Positions 1 through 5,835 of a stretch of DNA of 8,362 bases are shown in pieces. Position numbers and translations under genes: made by a program. Under the pieces are notes generated by a model that did not search any database, was not told the origin of the DNA, and was given only the letters and a program-made list of their open reading frames with translations. The stretch lies in the NCBI GenBank assembly GCA_024276395.1, contig JAJRXH010000421.1, forward strand, positions 1-8,362, written 5' to 3'. This DNA is from an archaeon (GTDB lineage Archaea > Asgardarchaeota > Heimdallarchaeia > Hodarchaeales > S146-22). Numbering within the stretch: the first letter of the stretch is position 1; each line of letters begins with the position of its first letter.

Positions 1-789
1 ATTATAACTTTCAGCAGCGATTGTACTAATGCCTGTTCGTGTAAATTGTTCAGCATGTACTCGGATTGGAATGTTTAATTCTAATGATCGTTCAATGATT
101 TGAATGGTTTGCTCGAGGGTAAATGCTCCAGAATCACAGAAGACATCAGTAAATTGAGCTATTCCTTGTTTGGCGACTTTTGGCAGCATTTCATCGAGGA
201 TGAGGTCCACGTATTCATCGGGGTTTTTCTGATATTCGCTGGGAATGAGATGTGCGCCCAGGAAGGTAGGAATGAGGTCCATCTCACTTTCATTGTTGAC
301 CTCTGCAATGACCTCTAGGGCAAGTAATTCTCCTTCTACAGTAAGGTGATATCCGGTTTTTGCTTCCATTGTTGTGGTACCATTCATTAATATTGTCTGA
401 GTTATTTTTTCTAAGTTAGAGATCAGAGAGTCTTTGTCGGCTTCTCGAGTTTTATTGACCGTGTAGTTAATCCCACCACCTTGTTTTTGTATTTCCAAGT
501 AGGACATTCCTTTTATCTTTAATTCTAGCTCAAAAGCACGATCACCGGCAAACACGGGATGGGTATGGGGATCAATGAATCCGGGTACTACTAGCTGGTC
601 ATTGCAATTGATTACTTCATAGTCAGAAATGTTTACGAAATCTTTGATGTTTTCATCTTGTATTAAATGAGTGATGATTCCTTTTTCAATGATCAAGCTG
701 CAATCATTAATTATCTTGATGGGAGTCGCCAAGGAGTGAATGTTTTTTAGAATGATCATTTGATCATTGTTTTTGATATTGGAAGACAT
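1..789 (-). CDS. hutI: Imidazolonepropionase (HutI), C-terminus beyond the left edge
   Basis: Amidohydrolase-superfamily enzyme that hydrolyses 4-imidazolone-5-propionate to N-formimino-L-glutamate, the third step of histidine degradation, in the cytoplasm. 263 residues are readable; the family is about 400, so roughly the last third is off the window. Visible motifs are the metal-binding HTH at residues 75-77 in VPGFIDPHTHPVFAGDR, the HutI-specific GGGI with TVNKTR (104-115), EAKTGYHL (142-149, equivalent of E-x-K-S-G-Y), PTFLGAHLIP (174-183) and VHAEQF (244-249, metal-ligand His245). Start choice: the ATG at 787-789 has a GGAAGGT Shine-Dalgarno 8 nt upstream and overlaps the GTPase gene by 34 nt. 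An alternative ATG at 757-759 (residue 11) would make an ATGA overlap with the GTPase stop and fits the usual N-terminus, but lacks a Shine-Dalgarno. Either way translation is probably coupled to the GTPase gene. No other hut gene is visible here. Confidence 0.92.
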   Translation of the reverse strand, partial: MSSNIKNNDQMIILKNIHSLATPIKIINDCSLIIEKGIITHLIQDENIKDFVNISDYEVINCNDQLVVPGFIDPHTHPVFAGDRAFELELKIKGMSYLEIQKQGGGINYTVNKTREADKDSLISNLEKITQTILMNGTTTMEAKTGYHLTVEGELLALEVIAEVNNESEMDLIPTFLGAHLIPSEYQKNPDEYVDLILDEMLPKVAKQGIAQFTDVFCDSGAFTLEQTIQIIERSLELNIPIRVHAEQFTRTGISTIAAESYN

Positions 790-1895
790 TTCAGGCTACC
801 TTCCACTTGTATTGTGTTGTTCTGATAATTGAATTGAGAGTTAAGAGAGAAATATTGTAATGAACAATTGACTGATTCGCAAAATCCTTCAATAAGTCCT
901 TGTAGAGTAGCATTAATGATGAATGAGAATAAAAATTCTTGATTTATTAAGACTGGAAGAATCGCACGTGTATCTTCGTCAACATTTATTGGGATGTTTA
1001 GTTCAAAAAAGAGCGTGTTGTCATCTGGATAATTAAATATTGTAAGACTCTTAAGATGGAGATCTTCTTCAGGCTTACTCTGTTTTGTCTTTGTAATCCT
1101 CATGGTAGCATTCTTTTTCTTCAAATTAGGATTCATGAGAGAGTCATTCTCGATGTTTAGTTGGGTAAGGAAGTATTTATGCCAGTTTCTTTGAATGATG
1201 TTCTTCGTGATGGTCTTTCCAAACATTTTAGAGAAATCATGAGCGACTGTTAACTTGTTTATGGAGTTTTTTCCATATTTTGCCACCATTTCGATGGTAG
1301 CTGGGAGTATTCTGGTGGTAAGAGGATGAGTAAGCCCTTGTGAGATTACCTCGACTGGAAATAGAAATGACAAAATATAAGTAAACACCTTAACAAGAGT
1401 ATCATCATAAATGGAAGTCAAAAAGAATGTTGTTTCATTTCCTAGTACGTCTAATAGACTGGTTAATATGGCAGGGAGAAGAAAGTTGAGTTCATCTTTT
1501 TTTGATTTATCGAACTTATGGAGAAGCAAAAATTCCTGGGGTGCGTTTTTTTTTCTTCTGATGATGTTTTTTATTCGTGCAAAATAATTTAGGGTTAATT
1601 TAAGTTTATCTGGTCTCTGGATGTCGATGACATAGATGATGATGTTAGTATTAGTGAAAATAGTTGGGTTATTGAGATGTTGTTGCAAGAACTGTTCTTG
1701 ACCACCGAGGTCAAGAACTGATATTGGTCTTTGGACGATTTTTAGTGAGAATACAGAGGCGTCCATCAAAACTGTTGGTGTAATTTTTGTGATTTCATCT
1801 GTTGAAAAAAATTTGAAGATTCTAGAGACGATGCTGGTTTTACCAGCTCCTTCTAGGCCTACAAGGACAATATCCGAATTTATTTGTTGATTCAT
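756..1895 (-). CDS. Gtr/Rag-like small GTPase with an unrecognised C-terminal region
   Basis: Ras-superfamily GTPase of 379 aa whose G domain (about residues 7-180) is most like eukaryotic RagA/Gtr1. The P-loop is GLEGAGKT (13-20), the switch I threonine lies in ITPTV (38-42), Walker B/G3 is DLGGQEQF (62-69), G4 is HKFD (126-129) rather than NKxD, and G5 is TSIYDDTL (160-167). The HKxD and TSIxDxTL forms are Rag/Gtr hallmarks. All nucleotide-binding residues look present, so it should bind and probably hydrolyse GTP. After the G domain comes a helical stretch (about 185-250), a basic charged linker (about 255-283) and a beta-rich region (about 284-375). I do not recognise this last part as the roadblock domain normal for Rag proteins. 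There is no signal peptide or membrane segment. It starts 9 nt after the longin-like gene and its end overlaps hutI. An Arf-like or other Asgard-specific GTPase is the alternative; GTPase identity is certain, the subfamily likely. Confidence 0.85.
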   Translation of the reverse strand: MNQQINSDIVLVGLEGAGKTSIVSRIFKFFSTDEITKITPTVLMDASVFSLKIVQRPISVLDLGGQEQFLQQHLNNPTIFTNTNIIIYVIDIQRPDKLKLTLNYFARIKNIIRRKKNAPQEFLLLHKFDKSKKDELNFLLPAILTSLLDVLGNETTFFLTSIYDDTLVKVFTYILSFLFPVEVISQGLTHPLTTRILPATIEMVAKYGKNSINKLTVAHDFSKMFGKTITKNIIQRNWHKYFLTQLNIENDSLMNPNLKKKNATMRITKTKQSKPEEDLHLKSLTIFNYPDDNTLFFELNIPINVDEDTRAILPVLINQEFLFSFIINATLQGLIEGFCESVNCSLQYFSLNSQFNYQNNTIQVEGSLKCLPISKTMIK

Positions 1896-1904
1896 TCCAA
1901 CTCA

Positions 1905-2558
1905 TCATCCATCTTGTAACATGTGCTGAAAAATTTGAACCAAGGAGTTTATGGTTTCTGTCGCATCACGTTCATCAAGATAAAATTGTTCAATGACTTC
2001 TTCTATCAATGGAAAGAAATTGTCATAACCCGTGTTAAGTGAAAACTTGTATAATATATTGTTAATTTTTGATCGGATTGTTGAGACATCCTTCTGTCCT
2101 AAAACAATACTCCCTGATGGTTCTTTCCCCGAACGTTTTCTCTTCTTACTTGAGATTAGTTCATTGAAAGTTTTCCAGATGTCTTCGACAAGGTGATATC
2201 CAATCTCATTTATTTTTGGGGTTTTCATGCTAGATTCCGATTCATTACTAATTAGGATGCTCACGAGGTAATCTTCCCGCTGATAAATGTAATATCTTTG
2301 GTAATTAAGGCCAAAATCACCAATGATGGTTGTTGAGGATTCATTACTCGTGGAAGCTTGTGGTTTTAACAACGTTGAAAGAGACAAAATGGCTGAAATG
2401 AAACCAGAGAGTAGAGTCACATCGATCGCTGCAGAGGAGGTATCAAGTGCTTGATAATAGATAGGAACTCCACTACTTCTTGCAATGAGGATGAAATGAA
2501 TTCGGAAAGGGCGGTATTTGTTGGAGAGTTTATTTTGAAGAGGTAATTTTGGGTTCAT
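1905..2558 (-). CDS. Longin/roadblock-like domain protein
   Basis: 217-aa soluble protein. Residues about 17-105 look like a longin/roadblock-type alpha-beta fold: a hydrophobic strand (RIHFILIARSSGVPIYYQ, 19-36), a turn, an amphipathic helix containing LLSGFISAILSL (49-60), then strands IGDFGLNYQRYYIYQ and DYLVSILIS. The pattern 'strand, G-V-P-I-Y-Y, helix with LLSGFISA' resembles longin-fold proteins common in Asgard archaea, but this is pattern recognition, not an alignment. The C-terminal half (about 115-215) is predicted helical, with a basic patch SSKKRKRSGK. It is the first gene of the set and is followed after 9 nt by the Gtr/Rag-like GTPase, so a complex or a regulator (GEF/GAP-like) role for the GTPase is a reasonable inference. 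The ATG has no clear Shine-Dalgarno (preceded by GACAAAAG), while a TATA-like box sits about 70 nt upstream. Confidence 0.65.
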   Translation of the reverse strand: MNPKLPLQNKLSNKYRPFRIHFILIARSSGVPIYYQALDTSSAAIDVTLLSGFISAILSLSTLLKPQASTSNESSTTIIGDFGLNYQRYYIYQREDYLVSILISNESESSMKTPKINEIGYHLVEDIWKTFNELISSKKRKRSGKEPSGSIVLGQKDVSTIRSKINNILYKFSLNTGYDNFFPLIEEVIEQFYLDERDATETINSLVQIFQHMLQDG

Positions 2559-2588
2559 CTTTTGTCAGACCGATATGAAAGACTTTCT

Positions 2589-2607
2589 CTGAAGCAAATT
2601 ACTTCAG
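2589..2607. promoter_or_regulatory. Near-perfect 19-bp palindrome, candidate operator
   Basis: CTGAAG (2589-2594) and CTTCAG (2602-2607) are perfect 6-bp inverted arms, and the AA/TT flanking the centre also pair; only one symmetric pair and the central base break symmetry. It lies 20-37 nt downstream of the TATA-like box, where transcription of the longin-GTPase-hutI set would be expected to start. A dimeric regulator bound there could block initiation. The function is inferred from position only. Confidence 0.4.
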
Positions 2608-2625
2608 TTGCACGTCTTTGAAGGG

Positions 2626-2633
2626 TTTATAAA
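2626..2633 (-). promoter_or_regulatory. TATA-like box of the longin-GTPase-hutI operon
   Basis: TTTATAAA on the minus strand, preceded upstream by an A-run that could serve as the TFB recognition element. Typical archaeal spacing would put the start of transcription near 2605, giving a leader of about 45 nt before the ATG at 2558. The motif is also palindromic, so orientation is set by the neighbouring gene. Confidence 0.5.
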
Positions 2634-2854
2634 TTTTTTATTATCTTAACTACCAACTCTATTGAAGAAAAAATATTTTCTACAAGAATGCTTGACTTTT
2701 TTCGATGATATGGGGAGAATCTGCATTTAGGTAGTCCAATGATCTTGAAAACCTCCCAAAACATCAAGATCATTTTAACTGAGAGATTTTTGCCGTTAAC
2801 ATTTTCTCTGAAGGCGTTATCTGTCTGGACTAAGTCAATGATGATGGGACTCAA
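2627..2854 (-). CDS. Small hypothetical ORF between the tnpB element and the longin gene
   Basis: 75 codons from an ATG, ending inside the TATA-like box of the longin gene. The residues are moderately basic with an aromatic-rich middle and a hydrophobic C-terminus (VENIFSSIELVVKIIKNL). I recognise no domain and see no clear Shine-Dalgarno. It starts about 25 nt beyond the end of the open frame that trails out of the tnpB remnant. It may be a small gene, a fragment of something displaced by the transposon, or a chance frame in AT-rich DNA; the last is at least as likely. Confidence 0.2.
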   Translation of the reverse strand: MSPIIIDLVQTDNAFRENVNGKNLSVKMILMFWEVFKIIGLPKCRFSPYHRKKSSILVENIFSSIELVVKIIKNL

Positions 2855-2990
2855 TCTTTGTTAGAAATGAAGTATGATTCAAGAACCAGCGTTTGTTAAT
2901 ACTAAAGAAGATTTTATAGTGTTTGCTTTTATGTTATTGTTATAAATTGATGGGTGCTTTGGAAAATAAGATGATAGATATTTTATTGGC

Positions 2991-3116
2991 ACTCTCCGTT
3001 CTAAAGAGCGGAGATTCTTTAGGTGAGTGCGGGTAATGTCGATGCGTGACGAATGTTGTTGATCCACCCGCACTTGCCACGGGTTGCCAAGCCCCCTATC
3101 CCAATTCCGTGCGGGA
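2991..3116 (-). ncRNA. omegaRNA-like structure at the 3' end of the tnpB element
   Basis: TnpB elements encode their guide RNA across the 3' end of tnpB up to the transposon's right end. Here the minus strand has a perfect 9-bp stem, AGTGCGGGT (3026-3034) with ACCCGCACT (3066-3074). A second GTGCGGG copy at 3109-3115 could pair with the same CCCGCAC segment. A terminal hairpin follows: arms TCTCCG 2993-2998 and CGGAGA 3009-3014 on the plus strand, extended by a wobble pair and TCT/AGA. A guide would begin just beyond the hairpin at lower coordinates. These stems survive although the protein is broken. Expression is not shown; the call rests on position and pairing. Confidence 0.5.
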
Positions 3117-3251
3117 TTCGGGACCATACTCGAGGAGAACGCCAACAATATGTTTCTGGCCCCGTTAACGTCCGCATTCGAGACCGTGCCACACCTCGAA
3201 TAGGTATGCTGTCCTCGATGAATGCGATGCGATTTCTTCACTATGCCGCAG

Positions 3252-3340
3252 AGAGTTATTCAGTCATCCCTTTCTTTTAAAAGATGTTTTTAAAAACCCA
3301 CTCGTTCCTTTAAATACTCCAAGGACAAGTGAATAATTCT
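3252..3340. mobile_element. 89-bp MITE-like insertion inside the tnpB zinc finger
   Basis: The element begins AGAGTTATTCA (3252-3262) and ends TGAATAATTCT (3330-3340): terminal inverted repeats matching at 10 of 11 positions, and at 15 of 20 when extended inward. It is flanked by an imperfect 10-bp direct repeat, TATGCCGCAG (3242-3251) and TATGCTGCAG (3341-3350), which looks like a target-site duplication. Removing one repeat plus the element (99 bp) restores a normal TnpB zinc-finger sequence, CSAC joined to GIVKKSHRIHRG, in frame. The interior has short palindromes at 3274-3283 and 3286-3297 and no coding capacity. It is much smaller than ordinary IS elements, so it would be non-autonomous, mobilised by an unknown transposase. 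Confidence 0.6.
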
Positions 3341-3934
3341 TATGCTGCAGGCGCTGCATCGCTGAGATGTGTACCGTTCATTGATCTTCGTGATCGCGAT
3401 GCCCAGCTCTTCGGCCTTGCACGTGATCAAGTGGATGAACCGGCCAAACGGAATGCGGTGAAACTTTTCGTTGTTCTTCCGGCCAATGTCCATCGTCGAG
3501 AAAGAACTCGTTAAATCGCCAATGATGATCCGTGTCACGCCTTGTTGTCGTGCGACCTCGACGATCCACCGACTCACCTTGTGAAGGTAATCCCTCACGT
3601 AATTCCGTTCCTTCACCGTCAACCGTGCCAAGCGTCGGCAGGTCTTCAAGCCTTGCTTGACAATGCTGGCTTTAATTCTCACGGTTTCCTTGGTGGACCA
3701 CCGCAGCTGGGATAGCAGTAGCTGTCCATCAAAGATGGGGGGATGCTTGTCGTCTTCGATAACGACCGTTGCCAAGTTCCTCATACCCATATTGATGGCC
3801 ATCACCTTCTCGTTCTTGGGTCTTTCGGGCAATATCGTTTTATATAAAACTTCGGTGTTGAGTTCTTTACACTTTCTTTAATAATTAGTTCTTCTAATCG
3901 GTCTTTTATCTTTCAGTTAAGACAAGACAGATCT

Positions 3935-3964
3935 TCGATATTTTGGACATCGATATTTTGGACA
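3935..3964. repeat. Perfect 15-bp tandem duplication
   Basis: TCGATATTTTGGACA occurs twice head to tail (3935-3949 and 3950-3964), upstream of the readable tnpB remnant. A frame through it on the minus strand (VQNID, VQNIE) carries an in-frame stop shortly after, so it is probably a slippage duplication in decayed DNA rather than a coding repeat. Confidence 0.7.
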
Positions 3965-4058
3965 GAATGCTAGATGATCTTGACAACTACAAGCAACTTG
4001 CTTGTTCTTGTTGTTGTGGTGGTCTTTCTTTGGTGGCAATTTCAATTCTATGACAACC

Positions 4059-4120
4059 AATATGTATTAGATAGACAGAGATTATACATAATTTTTACTA
4101 TACATATTTACTCTATCTAA
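4059..4120. repeat. AT-rich inverted repeats near the tnpB element left end
   Basis: Perfect 9-bp arms TTAGATAGA (4067-4075) and TCTATCTAA (4112-4120) enclose 36 bp. An interleaved pair, AATATGTA (4059-4066) and TACATATT (4101-4108), overlaps the same region, so the two pairings cannot nest as one hairpin. They may belong to the transposon's upstream end or be low-complexity coincidence; no gene is visible in 3878-4180. Confidence 0.35.
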
Positions 4121-4156
4121 CTAATAAAATAGCCCCTCTTGCCTCCCCTCATTCAT

Positions 4157-4175
4157 CACCGCCTTGAGGACGGTG
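4157..4175. repeat. GC-rich hairpin, candidate IS605-type end
   Basis: CACCG (4157-4161) pairs with CGGTG (4171-4175), and CC/GG extends the stem across one bulged base to leave a four-base loop. It stands out in AT-rich sequence and resembles the subterminal hairpins recognised by Y1 transposases at IS200/IS605 ends. It lies about 280 bp upstream of the readable tnpB remnant, where the missing N-terminal codons should have been, so either the N-terminal part was replaced or this hairpin belongs to another element. Confidence 0.45.
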
Positions 4176-4227
4176 CTTTCTTAGCGACAACTAATGGTAA
4201 ATCCGATTTCTTAGTAGTAATCGATTT

Positions 4228-4316
4228 ACGTGTTTGAAACGTGTTTGATTCGTTTTTTCTTCAAGTTTTTGTTAAAAAAAAATGAGATTTTCTGGGAATT
4301 CTGAATAATTCTGAAT
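4228..4316. repeat. Short direct repeats downstream of tfb
   Basis: ACGTGTTTGA occurs at 4228-4237 and again at 4239-4248. AATTCTGAAT is repeated in tandem at 4297-4306 and 4307-4316; this second pair contains an exact TGAATAATTCT (4302-4312), the same 11-mer as one terminal repeat of the 89-bp insertion. No partner arm is visible nearby, so this is probably chance in AT-rich sequence. Confidence 0.35.
4274..4282 (-). terminator. Poly-T terminator of tfb
   Basis: Nine consecutive Ts on the minus strand, about 110 nt past the tfb stop; a shorter T6 run lies closer at 4326-4331. Archaeal intrinsic termination relies on T-tracts on the non-template strand without a required hairpin. This would insulate tfb from the tnpB element and the longin operon. 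Confidence 0.45.
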
Positions 4317-4393
4317 ATTTGAGATAAAAAAGATTGAATGTTGGATGGCAAGTGAGAAGGTGTTGAACATCTTATTGCATTCCAATGAGCGAT

Positions 4394-5362
4394 TTAGATG
4401 GCTATTTTTACATTTAGTTCTCTGACGAGTTCTTTATAGCGGTTTCTCACGGTTACCTCGGTTACGTGGGCAACTTCAGCGATTTCTCTCTGTGTTCTTC
4501 TCTCTCCCGTTAAAATTGCAGCTACATAAATAGCTGCTGCTGCTAATCCTGTTGGATCCTTTCCAGCGGTCAATCCTGTTTCTTTTGCTTGTTTTAAAAT
4601 TTCAGCAGCTTTCCTTTGACAAGCCCCACTCAATTTCAGCTCTGTTCCGAATCTCACGAGGTATTCTACTGGTGATGCTGGTGGAATGTTAAGATATAAC
4701 TCTCTTAATAGTAAACGATAGCATCTTCCGAGTTCCTTTTTTGATATTCTAGATTCTTTTGCGATTTCATCGAGAGTTCGAGGCACGCGACGTACTCGTG
4801 CGGATGCGTAGACGGTTGCTGCTATCATTGCCTCTATGGATCTTCCACGGACGAGTTTTTTCTCGACAGCTTTTCGGTAAATAATAGCTGCGGTTTCTTT
4901 TACGTTTCGGGGGATTCCAAGTTGTGAAGCCAGCCGGTCAAGCTCAGACATAGCATAGGCCAAATTTCTGTCGGTTGATGTGTGTACCCTGGTTCTTATT
5001 TGCCATTTTCGGAGGCGGTACACCTGTGCTCTCTTTGTGGCTGAGAGTTTTGATCCAAAACTATCCCGATTTTCATATCCTATTATTGTTGATAATCCTT
5101 TATCATGAACTGAAAAAGTGGTTGGACTACCAACTCTTGATCTCCGGTCCCTCTCTTCAGAGTTGAATGCGCGCCATTCTGGTCCTATGTCGATCAATTT
5201 TGATCCGACAATGATACCGCATGAATTACAGATTAGTTCACCTCTGATTGCATCAAGTACGACATCATCAGAATTACATTCTTGACAAATAAGTTTTTCT
5301 TCATCCTCCATTTGCTTTTTATCAACGATTTTTTCTTTTTGGTGTTCTTCGGCTTTTAACAT
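4394..5362 (-). CDS. tfb: Transcription initiation factor B (TFB)
   Basis: Archaeal TFIIB homologue of 322 aa that binds TBP-TATA DNA and recruits RNA polymerase. The N-terminal zinc ribbon has CxxC pairs at C26/C29 and C45/C48. The B-reader/linker follows (GPEWRAFNSEERDRRSRVG, about 60-79), then two cyclin-fold repeats (about 120-212 and 215-310), with the helix-turn-helix that contacts the BRE near the end (TQREIAEVAHVTEVTVRNRYKE). All core elements are present and the length is normal. A charged 22-residue extension precedes the ribbon. It could be trimmed by using M18, but the ATG at 5362 has a strong Shine-Dalgarno (GGAG, 10 nt upstream), which supports the longer form. It is monocistronic: tnpB remnant downstream, large gap upstream. 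Many archaea have several TFBs; whether this is the main one cannot be told. Confidence 0.97.
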   Translation of the reverse strand: MLKAEEHQKEKIVDKKQMEDEEKLICQECNSDDVVLDAIRGELICNSCGIIVGSKLIDIGPEWRAFNSEERDRRSRVGSPTTFSVHDKGLSTIIGYENRDSFGSKLSATKRAQVYRLRKWQIRTRVHTSTDRNLAYAMSELDRLASQLGIPRNVKETAAIIYRKAVEKKLVRGRSIEAMIAATVYASARVRRVPRTLDEIAKESRISKKELGRCYRLLLRELYLNIPPASPVEYLVRFGTELKLSGACQRKAAEILKQAKETGLTAGKDPTGLAAAAIYVAAILTGERRTQREIAEVAHVTEVTVRNRYKELVRELNVKIAI

Positions 5363-5370
5363 AATTTTTT

Positions 5371-5379
5371 CACTCCTTT
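5371..5379 (-). promoter_or_regulatory. Shine-Dalgarno of tfb
   Basis: AAAGGAGTG on the minus strand, with GGAG ending 10 nt before the ATG at 5362. It fixes the start that includes the charged N-terminal extension. Confidence 0.7.
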
Positions 5380-5409
5380 CTTTCTTAATTTTTTCTTGTA
5401 ATTTCAGTC

Positions 5410-5427
5410 ATCAAATTTACATTTGAT
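5410..5427. promoter_or_regulatory. Inverted repeat in the tfb leader, candidate regulatory site
   Basis: ATCAAAT (5410-5416) and ATTTGAT (5421-5427) are perfect 7-bp arms separated by 4 bp, about 50-65 nt upstream of the tfb start codon. A weak TATA-like AAAAAATATG on the minus strand (5445-5454) lies upstream at a distance that would place transcription initiation on this repeat. An RNA hairpin or an operator are both possible. Confidence 0.35.
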
Positions 5428-5821
5428 CTGGTAATGTAACAAGCATATTTTTTGGAATCTTCTGTAATTAAAATTTTGTCATAAAGTGTTAATGAATAGA
5501 GAGTAAATGTTTAGCAACAGTAGGTGTTTTAGGATTATATTTTTCTTAATTTATTAAATACGATAGATAGTACACTAATTACTCATTGCACCACTTATCT
5601 TCTAAACATTCTTTTCTTTTCTCGGAAGAATGGGTTGCATCTAGTAATCATTGCCAAAGCCGGTGTGAATCCCTAGTCCTTATAAATTGGTCGTTGAATG
5701 TAAAAATTTTGAGGCATCGCGCTCCTGATCATTTAGTCAAGTATTGTAGGAGAATTTAATCTTGAAATCGCTCAGATGAATCAACTTAGGAACTTCGTAG
5801 GACACCTCCGATGAAGTATTA

Positions 5822-5835
5822 ATTAACATGTTAAT
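5822..5835. promoter_or_regulatory. 14-bp perfect palindrome ATTAACATGTTAAT
   Basis: A perfect two-fold symmetric site in the tfb-phosphoesterase gap, about 400 bp from the phosphoesterase gene and 460 bp from tfb. Symmetry suits a dimeric DNA-binding protein, but AT-rich sequence produces such sites by chance and no gene starts next to it. Confidence 0.3.

Larger units (their letters stand above)
2879..3877 (-). pseudogene. tnpB: TnpB (IS605 OrfB family) remnant: N-terminally truncated and interrupted
   Basis: TnpB is an RNA-guided RuvC nuclease of IS200/IS605 transposons. Readable similarity begins just before RuvC-I (KNEKVMAINMGMRNLATVV, around 3770-3820), continues through a helical segment (VRDYLHKVSRWIVEVARQQG), RuvC-II (RIIIGDLTSS), FHRIPFGRFI and the zinc-finger start YTSQRCSAC, and resumes at 3241 with KKSHRIHRG, the second knuckle region (YSRCG) and NADVNGARNIL. 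The N-terminal REC/wedge half (about 170 residues in the family) is missing; an in-frame TAA lies at 3878-3880. The two halves are in the same frame, split by a 99-bp gain carrying two stops (TAA 3290-3292 and one TGA). RuvC-I has Asn where Asp is expected, RuvC-II has Gly where Glu is usual, and one zinc-finger Cys appears replaced by Tyr; the RuvC-III Asp (ADVNGA) is kept. The open frame runs past the terminal hairpin to 2879. It is almost certainly inactive as a nuclease. Confidence 0.88.
2985..4180 (-). mobile_element. Degenerate IS200/IS605-type, tnpB-only element
   Basis: The region contains a tnpB remnant, an omegaRNA-like 3' structure and a terminal hairpin at the low-coordinate end (2993-3014). 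At the other side another hairpin (4157-4175) is a candidate left end, though it could instead be the end of a second, lost element. No tnpA transposase is visible, as in IS1341-like elements that depend on TnpA in trans. G+C is visibly higher (about 55% in 3361-3420) than in the flanking genes, consistent with horizontal arrival. The element lies in the intergenic space between tfb and the longin gene and breaks neither. Exact ends are uncertain by tens of bases, particularly the high-coordinate one. Confidence 0.6.

Noticed and set aside
100..318. 72-codon plus-strand frame opposite hutI
   Set aside because: It is antisense to well-conserved HutI coding sequence with all catalytic motifs; a shadow frame.
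3242..3350. The 99-bp tnpB interruption as a spliced archaeal intron
   Set aside because: Excision would restore the frame, but the terminal inverted repeats and flanking direct repeat fit a transposed insertion better, and I cannot draw a bulge-helix-bulge motif at the junctions.
3053..3881. Plus-strand and shifted-frame open stretches across the tnpB remnant
   Set aside because: They mirror the G+C-richer tnpB codons on the other strand and show no family resemblance.
5625..5690. Possible tRNA or riboswitch around GCCGGTGTGAATCCC
   Set aside because: It resembles a T-arm or a riboswitch core only superficially; no acceptor stem, anticodon arm or consistent pairing could be drawn on either strand.
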